In this document: positions 37,001 to 50,169 of the stretch, piece by piece
Layout: every line of letters begins with the position of its first letter
Numbering within the stretch: the stretch's first letter is position 1
NCBI GenBank assembly: GCA_940671915.1
Contig: CALNVZ010002100.1
Coordinates: 5,430,876 to 5,494,875, forward strand
Source: Paracentrotus lividus
Lineage: Eukaryota; Echinodermata; Echinoidea; Camarodonta; Echinidae
Direction of reading: 5' to 3'
DNA: 64,000 bases
The notes under the pieces: model-generated
What the model was told of the DNA's origin: nothing
Seen by the model: only the letters and a program-made list of their open reading frames with translations
Database searches by the model: none
Position numbers and translations under genes: made by a program

Positions 37001-40000
37001 TGACATACGCATGCATTGACAAAGGTTTCAAAATGTGTGCACATGATGGCATTAGTGTACTCTAGTGAGTCAATGAAATATCCAGATGTGAGCAGCTGAC
37101 TCAAAACCATGAATAAATCACCAGAATAAATTTTTGGGGTTTTATTGTTTTCTGGAAGTAGATATTCCAAAAACTTCTCAATGTTATCAAGCACCTGTAT
37201 TGAGTATAATTGAGTCAAATATCATGTTAGAAAAGGAGCTATTAATGATATGCTATGCAGATAAAAAGCTGCATTTCTTACTATTAGCTCTGTTGTTATA
37301 TTTGTGAATTATTGATGGTTTTGGAATGATATGGAATCTTTTTAATAGATATGTAATTTGATATGAATTATTATATAACTCATGCTAAGAATGTTAGCTA
37401 ATGCTTTCATCTCATTGGTCAAAAGTCTGGTCATAGTTTTAGCCAGGCCTGGCCAGGGAGGCTGAGCGTTTAATAGTCATTGTTCAATAGTCGTTTTTAA
37501 TAGTCATTTTTCAACGGCAGTCAATTGTTGATACGATCCGTGATTTGTGCGAGCGCTGACACCGTATATTCGCAATGCAATAAATTGATTGCTAACATTA
37601 GGTTGCTACGGACGATTGCGCAGCTCAGACGATACGAAAATTTCGAGGCGGTTGATTTGGATTTGTTTACCTTTTTTACGTGAATTTAGATCTAGATCTA
37701 ATGCAACAATGGCACAGGACAGCATTCCGTGATTCAAACTTTTGGATGAAGATCAATTGCGTGATTTAATTCATGCAGCAGACAGTAAGAACACTAACAA
37801 TTCCGTGAAATTTGCCGTGAATGTTTTTGAACAATACCAACATGAAACTAATACTAATCTTCATAGCGTGAACGAACTGCCAAATTCGGAGCTGAGAAAT
37901 GTTCTGCAGAGGTTCGAAGAAAAACAAAACATGTCAGAGTTTTTCTTCGGTATATAAAATATATAGTGACTGCTTAATATTCGGGACATATATATAGTTG
38001 TTTCTAAAGGCTCTCGGGGGCCTTCCATCCAGCTATGACCCCTCGGCAAGCCTCGGGGTCATAGCTGGATGGAAGGCCCCCTCGAGCTTTAGAAACAACT
38101 ATTGCCCCTCATGGCAGTCACTATATCTATATTATCACAAGACTAGTCATTTAATCTGGAATTCTTCTAACCATATCCTCTTCTATTCCAACGTAGAACT
38201 CCTTCACAGCCGTGGAGCAGGTCAAAGTTGAACAGAGCATTGCTGAAGAGGAGAGACTATTATATGAACAGAGTGATTTGAGGATAGAGGTGGTTGAATT
38301 GACACGTCTAGCTGCGATTAAGGGTGATGAGAGGGAACAGAAAGCTAGAGATTATATGAGAGCAGAGATGAGATACCATCGAGCATTAGATGATCTCAAG
38401 GCTAAAGATCTCTCTATTATTGATAATAAGAAGAAATATCAGGAGATGATGATCAGGTACAGTTTTCACTTGAAAGTCATGAAAAACGAGTTTTTGTTTA
38501 AATATATCTGAGAATGAGTTTTGAAAGGTTTTCTTTTTCAGAAATGTAATTTAATTTCATTTTCTCTAAAATATTGATGTTGTATTTATGTTGATATTGT
38601 GTAAATCAGGGATGTAAAAGTTCAGATTTACTGCTGATTTCAGCTTTTTTTGGTTTGATTTTCAGCTCCTTCTTAGTTTTTGTTTTTTGCTCTTCCTCTG
38701 CAAAGGTATAGCAGCAGATTTTTTTCAGCTTTTTAACTTGTGGTCACATCCCTGGTAAATAGTTCTTGCCTGTCTTGTACGCAATGCATTCTGGGACATT
38801 AATCACTATTTCAATCTGATTGATGTATAGACTACACTCATTCAAGCTACACAGTTTGATGAAGTAGGAAGAGAATTGTATGTTGTGCCTTACTTTCAAT
38901 TTAACACATTGTCATAAAAAACATATCAATTTGTTTCTCTATTTTTTTTACAGGCTTCGTGAGTTTGCCAAGTTGTACGATGTGATCAAGAATGAGCGTA
39001 ACAAGTGTGTAAATCTGATCCAGGCCAGTACACAGAAGGCTGCTGAAATGAGAGAAAAGATCAAGATCTTACAGAATGAGATTGAGATCCTCAGGACTTC
39101 ATGCCATAAGAAAGAAAGGTGAGTACGTAGGATGAAGTTGATAGAGGATTTGATTGAAAAGGATTTCTTTCTTTTCTATCGTAACGTCTCTGTAACCACG
39201 AACTGGCATATCCCAATGTGTGATTACATTGTGAAATGTCAGCTTGTGGTGACAATGACATTATCATATTGTAAGGGCAAACTAGTAGATGTTTATATTT
39301 GAAAGAGTTAAAGATCATTGTATATTGTAAAATATTTCGTTTTTGTTTTTGTTTATTATCAATTTGGGAGAAAAACAATTAAGCACACATTTAATAAGAT
39401 ACAAAGCCAGCTCTAGGTATATGTAGCTTGGCTGTCTGGGTATGGAAAGAACTAACTTGATAACAATGACCTGGCCAAGGGTCTTCCTCCTAAACCCAGC
39501 CACATGTAACCTAAGCTGGCAATTACAATGGTACAAAAATATAATCCCCAAAATATTAGATGTTATGTGAATACTGAATTAATGTATCATGAATTAGCAT
39601 TTGTGATAACTACACAGTTCAAACATACAAATTGTTTCCACTTTTGTTTATACAGACAGCTACAGAAGAAGCGGTTGAAGCATGTTAACGCTGTAGTCCT
39701 ACGTGATCAGCTGCGTAATGAACTAGCCAAACAGCAGCGTATTGAAGAGGATATGAGAGAGAAGCGAGAGCAGCAACGTCTGGATATCGCTAAACTTAAT
39801 CTCATGATCAACCAGGCCGAAGAACAAATGGTACAGCTCAGAAAGAGATTTGAGACAGCTGTGCAGCATCGCAATGACAGGTAAGGCCTTTTCATTAGTT
39901 GCTTTTCTTGTGCTATTCTTCTATTGTCTTAAGGAAATAATCAGAGAAAGAATGCACATACAGTTTCATGATAAAGAGCTTATTAGGAGCTCTGTTAAAA

Positions 40001-43000
40001 ATGTTCCTTTATGTGCAGATACCAACACATGGTACATGATGACCTGGAACAGACGAGTCAGAAAAGAGCATTGGAGTTCTTGTTCTCTTTTCGTGTTGTC
40101 CATTAATGTCTTTATCTCACATACATTCATGATTACCCTATGCATAATCTGTAAGAAGTGCCTGGTTCTAGGACAACTTCCCTGAGGGATGATTGTCCAG
40201 GGGTAGTTGTCTTGATACAGGAATACCTATTTCCTATTTATTCATAGACTGATGTAGTTTATCAATGTTTCTTATCATGTAGGGGTGTACAGCTGATAGA
40301 GCGTAATGAAGAGGTATGTCTGTTCTATGAGAAGGTTAACATCCAGGAGGATATGATAAGGAGAGGTGATGTTGATCTTCATACCAGGGTGGAAGAAATC
40401 AGGTTCCTCAAGATGCAGGTACGTCTCCATCACAACATTCTCAAAAAAAATTAACCCCTAACCACCTGATGCCAAGACTGCCCGTCAGTGTACTCACTAA
40501 ACCACCACAAACCGCCCTCTGCTTTCTGCATGCTATAGTCATGATAGTATCCAAATACATTTTCAAGCATTTCCATACTTATTGTGCATTACCTAAAGGG
40601 TGTGTGATGTCGGATTCAGCACAGAAAAGTATATGCTGGTTTGGAGCAAATAAAAAAATTCTCCATTAACATTCACAGATGCGTACAAACACTGTTCTGT
40701 TAGGGAATAAGCTGACTCTTTTCATGCAGTCTCTAGGTGCTCAAGGGTTAAGTCTTTCAGATTTAATCTTGAGAAAAATATTAAAAGCCCACAAGCGATT
40801 AGATGGCGCAATGAAAAACATTCAATTCTTTTTATGTTTTTTTTTTTAACAAGGACAAATGAAGCAGGTAATTGAAATTTTGCAGAAATCTTTGACAGTA
40901 CAATTTACTAAACTTTAGTGACTGTTGTTAAGTTGTGAAATTTAGGTATAGTCTTTGTTCTGTAAGATGGATAAAAAAGGGAAGAGGAAAAAACATGGAA
41001 ATTGTCCTTAAAGAGTAACTATCAATGAATGTCTCTAATTCTTTGACTTGTCCGTAGGTGGCCGAGGAGAAGAGAGCTATCGATCTTCTGAGACAAAATC
41101 TACCCAATAAGAGAGCACTTGATCAAGAACTTACAACTCTACAGATTCAGGTGAGCGAAGATGATAAATCATTCTTGTGTGTTCATCTGTTTATGTATTA
41201 TTTAGTTTTAGTTTGGTTAATTCCAAGGACAGATTTGTCTCGTCAATTTATATTTAATTCATTATCTTCGTAATGCAATTGCTTTAATTGACTTTTGAAC
41301 TGTAGTGTAGCTAATAATTTGTACCATGCAATCTATCTTGGAATTACAAATAAATGCAGCATAATGCATATTCCAGTGGAATACATTGATCAATTTTAAA
41401 TGTGAAATGAAAAATACATACTCAATTCTTTGTAATTTTGAAATTTAGTGGTAGGGGATAACAAATAATGTCATGAAATGTTCATGATCCTATTCTGATG
41501 ATTTGATATTTAATCCAAAGATGATCATGTATACATTTTGTGATAAACAACATGTATGTTGCACATACAGTCAACTCTGCATAAGTCGACCTTTTAAAAA
41601 AAGTCAAATAATCACCTAAGTAGAAGCAATTTTTCAGCCCAGATTATACAAGACATGTTTTATTCATCTCTCATAAGTCAAATTTCTTCTAAGTTTAACA
41701 GATTTATATGGTCCTAAGAGATTCAACTCAGGTGGAGTTGCCTGTATTTTTATAATGTTTTTTATCATATTATGCAATATCAGTGTTTGTACATAACATC
41801 TATGTTCTGTTTTTGTTTGTATTGCAGCTTGCCCAGTGCCAGGATAGAATGAATGAACTGGAACATCAATTGGAGAATCCTCATGATGAGAAGAGAGTTA
41901 GGTTCTTGGAAGGAAAGGACCTTAGTCCATCAGATCTCAACACAAAGATTGAAGATGTAAGCTTAGCTCAACAATTTGAATCTCATTTTATAATGTTTAA
42001 AATTGCATTTCAGTAGGTTTACTTTAATTTTTAAAATTTGTGTGTATGTTGTGTACTCACATACTCTGCTATTTTCTCCATTTTACATTGTTCATGTTGA
42101 GTTGGTATATTGTCAATAGCCTTCTTCATGTGATTTTATCATTTGGTATACAGTTTTGGCTTCTCCCTATTCAAATTTAGATAAGAAGTTGCATTTCATA
42201 CAAGTTACAAACACTTACAGAGCTTTATTTATCTTATTATTATTATCAAAGATTCCAATCCTTTTAAAGTAACAGTTTATGTTTTTATCCAAAGTAAACA
42301 TCACCAATCTTATTAAATTAACAATGATACAACAATATACTTCATCAAATTACCACAAATAAATCTAATAATGGTATAAACAATATAAAATATGTTACCA
42401 TTTACCAAAGTAATTTCATAAAGACAGAAAGTCACTTTTGTGTTCTATGATTCCTCCTTTTTATACATGTATAAGTTTTTTAGTAAATGTCATTTCTTTA
42501 TTAATTCACCATTAGCTGGAGATTCGTCTTGCTGAGAAGGAGGAGCAGTTATTAGAGAAAGATCTTATCTTTGATCAGGTGACAAGACTTGCTGACCGGG
42601 TCAATAATCGGGTCAACGCTGGCAAAGATGACACATTAGAACTGGCAAAGAAGGTATGTGTCTATGTTAAAGTACAATGAGTTTCTCTAAAAGGCGATTC
42701 TAAAATCATCCCTATAGCGAGTGAATTATAAGGAAATTCTATTAAAAAAGATGTTTTTTTTTGTTGTTGCTAACATTCTTCTAATAGATCTTAGGATTGT
42801 AAACTCTGTGTTTAACTATTCTCAATCACTTTTATTCCTTGACCACAGAAACTTTTTTATTATAATTTTTCTGTAAAAAAAAAAACACAATAAAACATTG
42901 AATAATACTTGTTGTGAGATCTACCTTTTTGAGTAGCATCATACTCTTTAATGATTAGGGCATATTGCAGATAAAATTTGATTTGTACTGAGTATGTGCT

Positions 43001-44446
43001 AGCAAACTTATTAAGCTCACTTCAATTTCAAGCAAGTACAAACTATGTAGATATATTTCTCAACAACTAAGTACCATCTGTAAAGACCGGTAAAGTCGCA
43101 GCGACGCATAATGTCACACTGACACATTATATGGGACCATCCTATGACGTCACCATTCAAAAGACGTGACTGGGATTCAAACCTTGGTCCGATGCGTATC
43201 AGTTTGTAGGCTGATTTTCTTTTTCCATTACGGGTCGTAACACCATCTCCATTCTGTTTTACTAATTAGGTGAATGACCTGCAAGCCCGTATCAAGGAGA
43301 TCACCCGTAAGATGATGGCATCTGTGTCTGAGCTGTCCATGACCCAGGCGGAGGCCATGAAACTCCAGCAGGAGTCTCGTGATGGTGAGGCCAGGCTCCA
43401 GCAAGCCTACCTCCGCATGGAGCAAGGAGAGGCTCCGACTCCTGAGGCAGCTAAAGAATGGGAGAGAATGATGAGAGATGAGGGCAGGAGGGTGATGGAT
43501 ATGGAGACTAGAAAACAGGTAGGCACTACTGACAGCTTTATTGTTTCAGGTTTTCCCTTTTCGTGAAATTCAAAACCCTAAAAGGGCACACAATTATCTT
43601 TTAGGCTCCCTGGGGGGCATTTCATCGAAGGACTTGTCGGACATTTTATCTGACAAATTTGCTCTTAGCCAATCAGATGCAAGCATTTCAGTAGCTTACA
43701 ACAGTTTGTTGGATAACACGTCCGACAATTCCTTTTATGAAATGCCTCCCTGGATACCCTTGCTTTGTGCAGGCCTACTGATGAATTCCCTTGTCTATAA
43801 ACTACTCTTTTTTTTCTCTTTGTACTTTATGTTTCTCTTTCCTTTTATTGTATAGATTACTGGTACCAAAGTTTTGACAATGGACAAGAGTAAAATTATG
43901 TTGGAATTGGTCAATAATGAAGACTAAATGTTGCATTTTAAGGGAAAAAAGTCGAGCCTAATTGACATTGGGTGAAAGCCAGTCAATATTGTTATATTTC
44001 AGGTAATTGTCCTCTTTTACTGTAATAATGCTCTGACCTTCTTTTTTTAAAGGGTGACTGGTAATAACAACCTATGTTAGGAATTTCTAGAACTTTTGTA
44101 ATTCTAGACCAATATCAGTTCTAACAAGTTAAATGTTGAAAGTAAAATAGTGCATTTGTTACGTATATCTTATTTGTTCATACTTGGTGTTTATGTTACC
44201 AATACAATTCTTTTAAAACAATTATTGTTTTAAATGTTACAGATGGCAGAAGAGGAAGAGCAGTACATCTTGCCCGGTGGGAATGCCACCACAGCAGAGC
44301 CACGCCCCAATGCATACATCCCGGATGATGATAATGATCTACCAGTGCCACGCCCTTATGGTGTCCACGCCCCTTTCAAGCCTCAGGAAGGTGGGGCTAA
44401 CATGAGGCATATTAGGAAGCCCATCATCAAACCCATTGAGATCTAG
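31068..44446 (+). CDS. CCDC146: CCDC146, coiled-coil centriolar/flagellar protein, 17 coding exons
   Basis: Microtubule-associated coiled-coil protein of centrioles and the sperm flagellum in mammals. Exons: 31068-31211, 31647-31729, 32099-32308, 33275-33483, 33951-34048, 34677-34904, 36102-36261, 36829-36951, 38197-38456, 38954-39118, 39656-39880, 40283-40418, 41058-41150, 41828-41956, 42516-42653, 43270-43518, 44243-44446. Borders are GT...AG and phases agree except inside exon 4. Diagnostic segments: ADNFPD (exon 3), [14 protein letters not shown] (7), [18 protein letters not shown] (10), [19 protein letters not shown] (11), GKDLSPSDL (14), and the C-terminus [10 protein letters not shown]...[17 protein letters not shown], which is almost as in vertebrates. 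Predicted length is about 951 aa if exon 4 is read through, against 955 in human. Starts with a His-rich [13 protein letters not shown]. Mostly coiled coil. Convergent with GSAP. Confidence 0.94.
32455..32990 (+). pseudogene. Decayed non-LTR retrotransposon 3' fragment in CCDC146 intron 3
   Basis: With several stops and frame changes, the plus strand reads [18 protein letters not shown], then PPNRRLD and ALMVKWGIN, and ends with a MSHLLQCPL segment. This fits the region after the RT domain of non-LTR elements, where GR....KWG...C.CG..QTM.H.L..CP is typical. Base composition is more GC-rich than the surrounding intron, consistent with an insertion. Confidence 0.65.
33275..33483 (+). pseudogene. 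CCDC146: CCDC146 exon 4 with internal frame breaks
   Basis: The acceptor (GTAG|CTTGCAGGAG) and donor (GAG|GTAGGG) are sound and both neighbours fit. The exon is 209 nt where 3n+1 is needed (for example 211). Protein similarity moves frame after ...RMLERE, again after ...NQELTK (at an AAAA run), and a TGA interrupts ...LAMRNSN just before NEELESE. The TGA is explained by one extra T in AATTGAC and one missing A in GGAAATG. All the last three sites are homopolymers. Consensus error is the simplest reading; true loss of function is the alternative. The other 16 exons are intact. Confidence 0.75.
33566..33765. mobile_element. MITE family A, copy 2
   Basis: About 200 bp starting TACTGTATAAGC and ending AGCTTATACAGCA, with the same TTTTCGCGATT interior motif as copy 1. 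Located in CCDC146 intron 4. The interior is more diverged than in the other copies. Confidence 0.75.
34078..34231. mobile_element. MITE family B, copy 1
   Basis: Ends GGAGAGCATTTCATCAAC and CATGAAATGCTCCCC are inverted; inner words GTCTGATAAGTTGTTGGAT and TATCTGACAAGTCCT also pair. The middle carries TTGATTTTTATTGGCCGAG. Two other copies at 43608 and 55855. CCDC146 intron 5. Confidence 0.82.
37709..37957 (+). pseudogene. DUF3504/Crypton-like N-terminal fragment with an in-frame stop
   Basis: ATG at 37709 reads MAQDSIP, then TGA (37730-37732), then stays open in the same frame for 75 codons to 37957. The downstream peptide contains [20 protein letters not shown], then FEQY and [17 protein letters not shown]. 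This resembles the N-terminal segment of the DUF3504/KIAA1958/ZMYM-type proteins related to Crypton tyrosine recombinases (...NTK..VK.AV..F..YL.......ELD.VL..FY...). The recombinase domain is absent. It lies in CCDC146 intron 8, directly before the hairpin 37961-38126, and looks like an exon captured in, or a remnant of, a mobile repeat. Confidence 0.55.
37961..38126. repeat. Long near-perfect hairpin (TAGTTGTTTCTAAA...)
   Basis: Outer arms ATATAGTGACTGC / GCAGTCACTATAT flank a core in which GTTGTTTCTAAAG and GGGGGCCTTCCATCCAGCTA plus TGACCCC are followed, after the loop TCGGCAAGCCTC, by the reverse complement. One strand of an RNA made here would fold into a stem of about 45 bp. CCDC146 intron 8. 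Confidence 0.9.
38607..38754. mobile_element. hAT-like MITE (CAGGGATGT ends)
   Basis: Inverted ends CAGGGATGT and ACATCCCTG; the direct repeat GTAAAT flanks both sides, consistent with a target duplication. Interior is rich in CAGCTTTTTT. CCDC146 intron 9. Confidence 0.75.
41564..41747. mobile_element. Possible MITE (ACAGTCAACTC ends)
   Basis: Ends CATACAGTCAACTCTGC and GGTGGAGTTGCCTGTA are short inverted repeats; inner words CATAAGTCGAC...TCATAAGTCAAAT recur. Similar starts (TACAGT(C)ACTCCCATTATAAC) occur singly at about 17408, 34262 and 47067. CCDC146 intron 13. Confidence 0.45.
43608..43753. mobile_element. MITE family B, copy 2
   Basis: Ends CCCTGGGGGGCATTTCAT and ATGAAATGCCTCCCTGG; inner GACTTGTCGGACATTTTATC and CTTAGCCAATCAGATG match the family. 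CCDC146 intron 16. Confidence 0.85.
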
Positions 44447-47400
44447 GAGACTTGCAATGAAGCTAATTTCATTGAGATCTAGATTAGCAGAGAATATATT
44501 ACTGAGATTAAGAAGATTAGCCAAAGAACTAATCTTCTAAATGAGAGTAGTAGGATAAGCTAAGAATCTATTCTCACGGAGCAAGTGATGCCAAACATTA
44601 CTGGATTTGTTTGCCAATGCTATAGTGTGGACTGATGGCAGACATTTTTTTATGTCTTCATGTCTTAAAAGAAAAATCTAAATGAATAGAGATAATGGTT
44701 ACATGCCAGAAAATATTTTAGGTTAGAAATTTAAAGAATTGTGAGGCATTGCACAATGGTCCATTTTGGAACTTCAGGCACACACCTTTTGTGCATCTGG
44801 GATGTTTAGAATGGATACTGCACTACCGCACTGCATGTCTTATGTTACTTATATGCACAAGTATCTCAATATTGTGATGCTGTTTGCTAATTACTTTTCG
44901 CAGTTGTAATATTGCATAATGGTGTTCACCGTTAAAATTTTTAAACTATTTGAAATTATGTTCTCACATTGATTCAATAGTTATTGATTAAAATTTACAC
45001 TTCCAAGCTATCTTCTGTTATCAGAAAGTAATACCAAAATGTTTTTAGAATATAAGTGAGGATTGTTCAAAGTTGGCCTGTTGGGGTTTATGTCTCAACA
45101 AAGATGATCTATTCAAAATAAATTGATATATGAAAAGATAGATATAGTATACTTAAACTTATATATTTATGCTGACATTAGTATTCAATTTTTGTTCCAG
45201 ATTGCAAGGCCCTACTTTTGTTTATAATACATTCGCTTTGATCATCAATTACCTCACTTTAGTTTTTAATCCAATCCCTTTATATTGCATCAGTATTTAC
45301 TCTACATGTTTTCCGTCCACATTACACATGTATTAAATGCTTCTGCACCAAATCAAGTGATGTAAAGTAAAGTTTACCCACCAAAGTCATTTATATTTGT
45401 TGAGAAGTTTACAATGGTACTAAACAAATGAAGGTCGCTTTAAATGTATGTCATATATTGTGTTGTTAATTTAGTCACTCGTGTTGCACAGAGGTCATTC
45501 CTTCCAGTCTTATCACCAAAGCTTTTGAAAAGAAAGTTGTATCATAGATATTTTAACATTTATTTTCAAGTGAAATGATTTATTTGTGAATATTGTGAAA
45601 TTAGCCAGTTATATACTTTCACAGACCTGTAAATTTTTACTTATTAAGGTACTCATAAGAAACTGTTATTAAAGAATGGACAACAATATTTGGAATCCAT
45701 TTTGCGTACATTAATTGTCGCTATATTGGACAAACATGTTGCTTGTCCAACATAGCAACAGCTAATTTTGTAGCTTTGAATATTGTAATTCATTATTTAA
45801 AAATATTTTGTTACGAATAATTTGTTACTATGTAAAATTTAAAGGTCTTTGAATATATTATAAAACAGACCTATTGGTATGATAGTCTTACAAGCACTTT
45901 TTGTAAATATGACTAGCCTTTGGTGCATACTGTACCCAACGTGACTTGACAATGTGACTGTAAATAATGTACATTTGAATATCATGTTTTTATGGGTCTT
46001 TATTGAACTTACAAGTGTTTGATCACCTGTATGATTTTCAGACATGTAAATATAGGGCATGGATATATTTGTGAGAAGTGATTTATGTAGATAATTTAAT
46101 ATATCAATGTACTTTAAGATCCTCTCTTATATTTGTTCATGTGATAATGTTTATAGCTTTATGAATGGTATCTTCAAATTTGAATTTAGATTTATGAAAG
46201 AGATAACAAGCAAATAACTAATATAGTGAACAAATGGAACTGAACAAGATATATTGGTTAACTCAGGCACAAGCACATTCATTTGAAAGGTATTCTAAAT
46301 CACACAGTCTGTCTTTTTAGTTAAAGGCATTATATATAAATCATACAATCTGCCTTTTTCTTGACATAAGAAACTTTAGAGAACAAGCATATTCCAATTT
46401 TAATGGTATAGCCTACGAAGAGAAATACTAATTGATTGATTAGTTAGATCAATTACCTAACTACAGGTATCCAGGTATGTTTGTGGCTGTTCTATAGTTA
46501 TTGCTAATATGACATAAGCTTAAAGTTGCATTTGGATAACTGTATAAGTGGTTATTTTAATGTTGGATTTATTTTTGCGAATTTCGTGAGTCCATCTTCA
46601 CAAAAATATCCTCTTCAGCTTGAGGCTATTTATAGTATTGAAAACATCACAAAAATCACGAAATTATAAAGTTGCGAATTTCCCAAACTAGTCCAAAATC
46701 GCAGAAATATCTGTTCCTAAAAATATTGGCTTGTACAGTACCTCTGATATGTAAAAACTGGATAATGTTTATATGACCAACCCTGTATATATAAAGGTCC
46801 CCTTCATTGCAGGCTCACACTTGTTTTGCACATTGACTAAGAACAAATCTGTATTTTACAGCCACACATGAATTTACCACCATAACTGCTACTTATACAC
46901 ATTTCACACCCATCAACTTTTCTCACTTACAATAAGTTTCAATATTTCCCAAGGCTCCAATATATCACAAGGTCCTTTTCAGTATGTTTATATTCAGTAA
47001 AATATGCTTATGCATGGGTTTGGTTTATAATGTCAGTAACTGGACTTCAATTAAATAATCATACAATTGACTCCCATTATAACGAGCACAAATTTAACGA
47101 GATTTCATTAGAACAGTGTGATTCTCCTGGTACCAATTTCAAACATGCGCACAGATGTCTATGTGCCTATATGTTCAGTATACGAAATTTCATTATAAGG
47201 AGGTAATTGAATGTACTATATGTAATATATATTTTGTTCTAATGGTCATCAGGACACAAACGATTCACAATACTAAATTCCAGTACACGGTTGCATATTT
47301 CAGGTTTTATTTACATACAGCAAATAATTCAAAAGGTGTTGACACAAAACTATAAAGGACCTGTTTTAAAACTAAGCTAGGATAAAAAACGAAATAAATT

Positions 47401-49759
47401 GTAACAATTGTTAGACTTTGCAGCACCTTACGTAAATTCACGATAAACTAATAGACCAATCAATATTAACTATTTTCATGGTATGTTAATTCTTCCTTTT
47501 GAATGATGAATGTGCTATCAATAATGTTTGTTACTTCAAAATTCAATCAGCTTTTCAATAACCATGGCAACAACATGTAAATACTTCATTTGTATGGTTT
47601 TTGAATACTTCAGAAAATATTGAAACAATACATGATAAGTTATGAATATTAATTTAGTTGTTTTATGTTCTTTGAAAGAATTTTATATGTGAAATATATA
47701 AATATTACTTTAAAACCAAGGAAAATGTTCAGTTTCATTATTTTGAATGTGAGAACTGCAGTAAAAATGGGCCTTTTCATTTGGTGGCCCTTTAACACCC
47801 CTAACACCCTTTAAGAAATTATGTTGAATACATTTGTGTTTCTGCTCAAGTTTGTACACAATTGATAAAACAATCAAATCTAATGGGGATCATTTACACA
47901 TTCAAAATACTGCACCTATTCCATGTTCAAAGGTACTGCTTCTTACCCTTGATATACTTATCTTTAAAAAATATCTTCTTTGGTAAGGCATAATCAATAT
48001 AAAAACATAATCTGAATATAATCAAAAAGTGCATATCAAACATCTTGCTATAAGAGGGGTTAAGCCTTCTTCATGGTAGCATACTATTGCACATTATGAT
48101 ACTTGTGATAGTGATTGCCACATCTAACACTATACACTGAGCATTGTAAGAGCAGTATTATACTATTAATTATACTTATTTTCACTCATTTGACATCAGT
48201 TCTCATTACAGTACAAAAGCTTTTTTTTTCTTCAATGAACATAATTGACCTAATTTCACCTACACTAATAATAATGACAATATTTATAAAGCACAACATA
48301 TCCATTTCAAGAGATTCTCAAAGTGCATACATTAAAAGTCAACAAGCACTTACTGATTTTAATATAGCAAATATATATTTAATGCACAACAAATTTGCCA
48401 TTATGATAATGCTTTTCTTAAAAAACATTGGATTCAGTATGTTATTACTTACTACTTTAACATAAAAAATTGCATATTTTAAAGAAAATTGGCAAGAGAA
48501 CGAATGAGTAAAAAACACATAAAGAGTTGACATTTGTTTCATCATGCATGGCTAACTAAAAAGAGTTAATTTAAGTGAGACATGTGCCAATCTCCCTGTA
48601 ATAGGGAACATACTTTGTTCACTTGTCATTCTCAATCATAATGAAATGCACAATTATCATAACACTGCATAAACCATTACAATTTAATTGATTGCACTCA
48701 GAAAGCTCTTTCTGAATTTCATAATAAAGACAATGTTAATCAGATCTCGGGCCAATGTTCAATTTTACTGTACATTGCTTGCAAGCTTATCAGAGCTTAA
48801 AATCATTCTGTACCTCATTCTCACTCATTGTACACATATATTACAAATCAATTCAGGGCATTGATCATTACTTCATCATATTTAATATGCTATTTTAGGT
48901 GACACTGATAAAACACTGTTTGCATTTTCAAAGATGGGCTAGTCTATGTAATACAGGACAATATGATAAACATATGTAAGTACACGTTCAAGTGAAGCAT
49001 ACAGATCAACATGGCAATCACATAAAATAGATAATCAATAGGAATGGATGATAACTGTAAGGAAGATCAGATGAAAAGATCCATATGAATGTAGACTTTA
49101 CTAACAAACTACATCTCAAGAGCTTAGTGACTGAGCAGCCATGTAAATAAAGCAATGTAGGTATTTTGTAAATACAAGCTTCTAGAACTTTTAAGAGTTT
49201 AACACCATGATATAGACTTTGCTCACTAATGTGAGCTTTGCCTTGCTTACAAACACTTTTTTTTTAATACTACCACTGACAATTCAAAATTCATCATAAC
49301 ACTACTATCAAGTGAGGTTTGTAAGAGAGTAGCTATGTAAATAGAACATTCAAGGTATTATTTTAAGTACCAGCTAGTTTCAAAGATATTTATTGCAATT
49401 ACAATCAGATGAGATCTAGAATGTAAGGAACAAGTCCACTTGTTTACTTCTTACCCAAATTTCAAATCTTAAGTAGATATGGCCTCTATTAACATTTAAA
49501 AACGTGAATAAAGACGAAATTTCAGCTAACATATAAACTTGATAAAGCTAACACTTCTCTTGCTCTTTACAGACAAAGTGACTACTCATCAATAATATTT
49601 AGATGCATTGTATTCAATGCCACAAATCACCAATCCTTCAGGAGTAACTAAGTCTGTTTTTATCAATAGTACACCCACGTGCAATTGTTACCATCTGCTG
49701 CTGCAATATAAAGCACAGACAGACAAACTCATTTTTGTGTGTAAATTCTTAAAAGAAAG
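44447..49759. other. Spacer between convergent CCDC146 and GSAP, with both 3' UTRs
   Basis: AT-rich, no coding exon recognised. A candidate CCDC146 poly(A) signal AATAAA is at 45117-45122. A family A MITE lies at 46538-46740 and a TATAACGAG-type short repeat at about 47065-47210. Short open frames here show no recognisable protein. The 3' limits of the two genes cannot be fixed from sequence alone. Confidence 0.5.
46538..46740. mobile_element. MITE family A, copy 3 (opposite orientation)
   Basis: Begins ACTGTATAAGTGGTTATTTT and ends AATATTGGCTTGTACAGTA; interior AACTAGTCCAAAATCGCAGA is the reverse complement of copy 1. Confidence 0.85.
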
Positions 49760-49826
49760 CTACATAGTATTCATCAAAGATAAACTGTGGCTCTGAATGG
49801 ACGCGAGGTGCCACCCATCATACAAA
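49760..49826 (-). CDS. GSAP: Candidate last coding exon of GSAP
   Basis: A good acceptor (polypyrimidine then TTTTCAG) precedes 49826. If spliced from the alternative acceptor form of the upstream exon (50399-50378, phase 2), it reads SLYDGWHLASIQSHSLSLM and stops at TAG 49760. Human GSAP ends with a short acidic tail after ...NQALYPFEG, so similarity is weak. Another acceptor-like site at about 49712 would give a different tail. Unresolved. Confidence 0.25.
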
Positions 49827-50169
49827 CTGAAAATTATCAGAATAAGCGAATTTGCACTCAAAGATGAGAATCCCCGTTAAGATATGAAGTGTATAGAAAA
49901 TTCGCTAAATCATATTATTCTTTATGTATTTACATGTGGTTGAACGAATGAAGGATGAAAATACCCTGGGGGAAAAATAGTAACAAAAAAATTAATGTTT
50001 GCTCAATTTAAAAAACAAAAGTCAGCAGTTGTAAATCTGTGGCATTTTTGCATTCCTTCAACCACTGCGATTTCTCATTTGATGTTACGTTGTACCTCTC
50101 AATGGTGGTTGACATCACATAAGGACAAAATGGTTTCGCTGATTTTGCTTACTGAATTCTGTTGGAATC

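Noticed and set aside
43541..43855. 104-codon plus-strand open frame after CCDC146 exon 16
   Set aside because: It translates a family B MITE and flanking intron; the exon has a good donor at 43518.
49693..49712. Alternative GSAP last exon starting QQMVTIARGC
   Set aside because: The acceptor is good but the peptide shows no similarity to the GSAP C-terminus; not better supported than 49760-49826.
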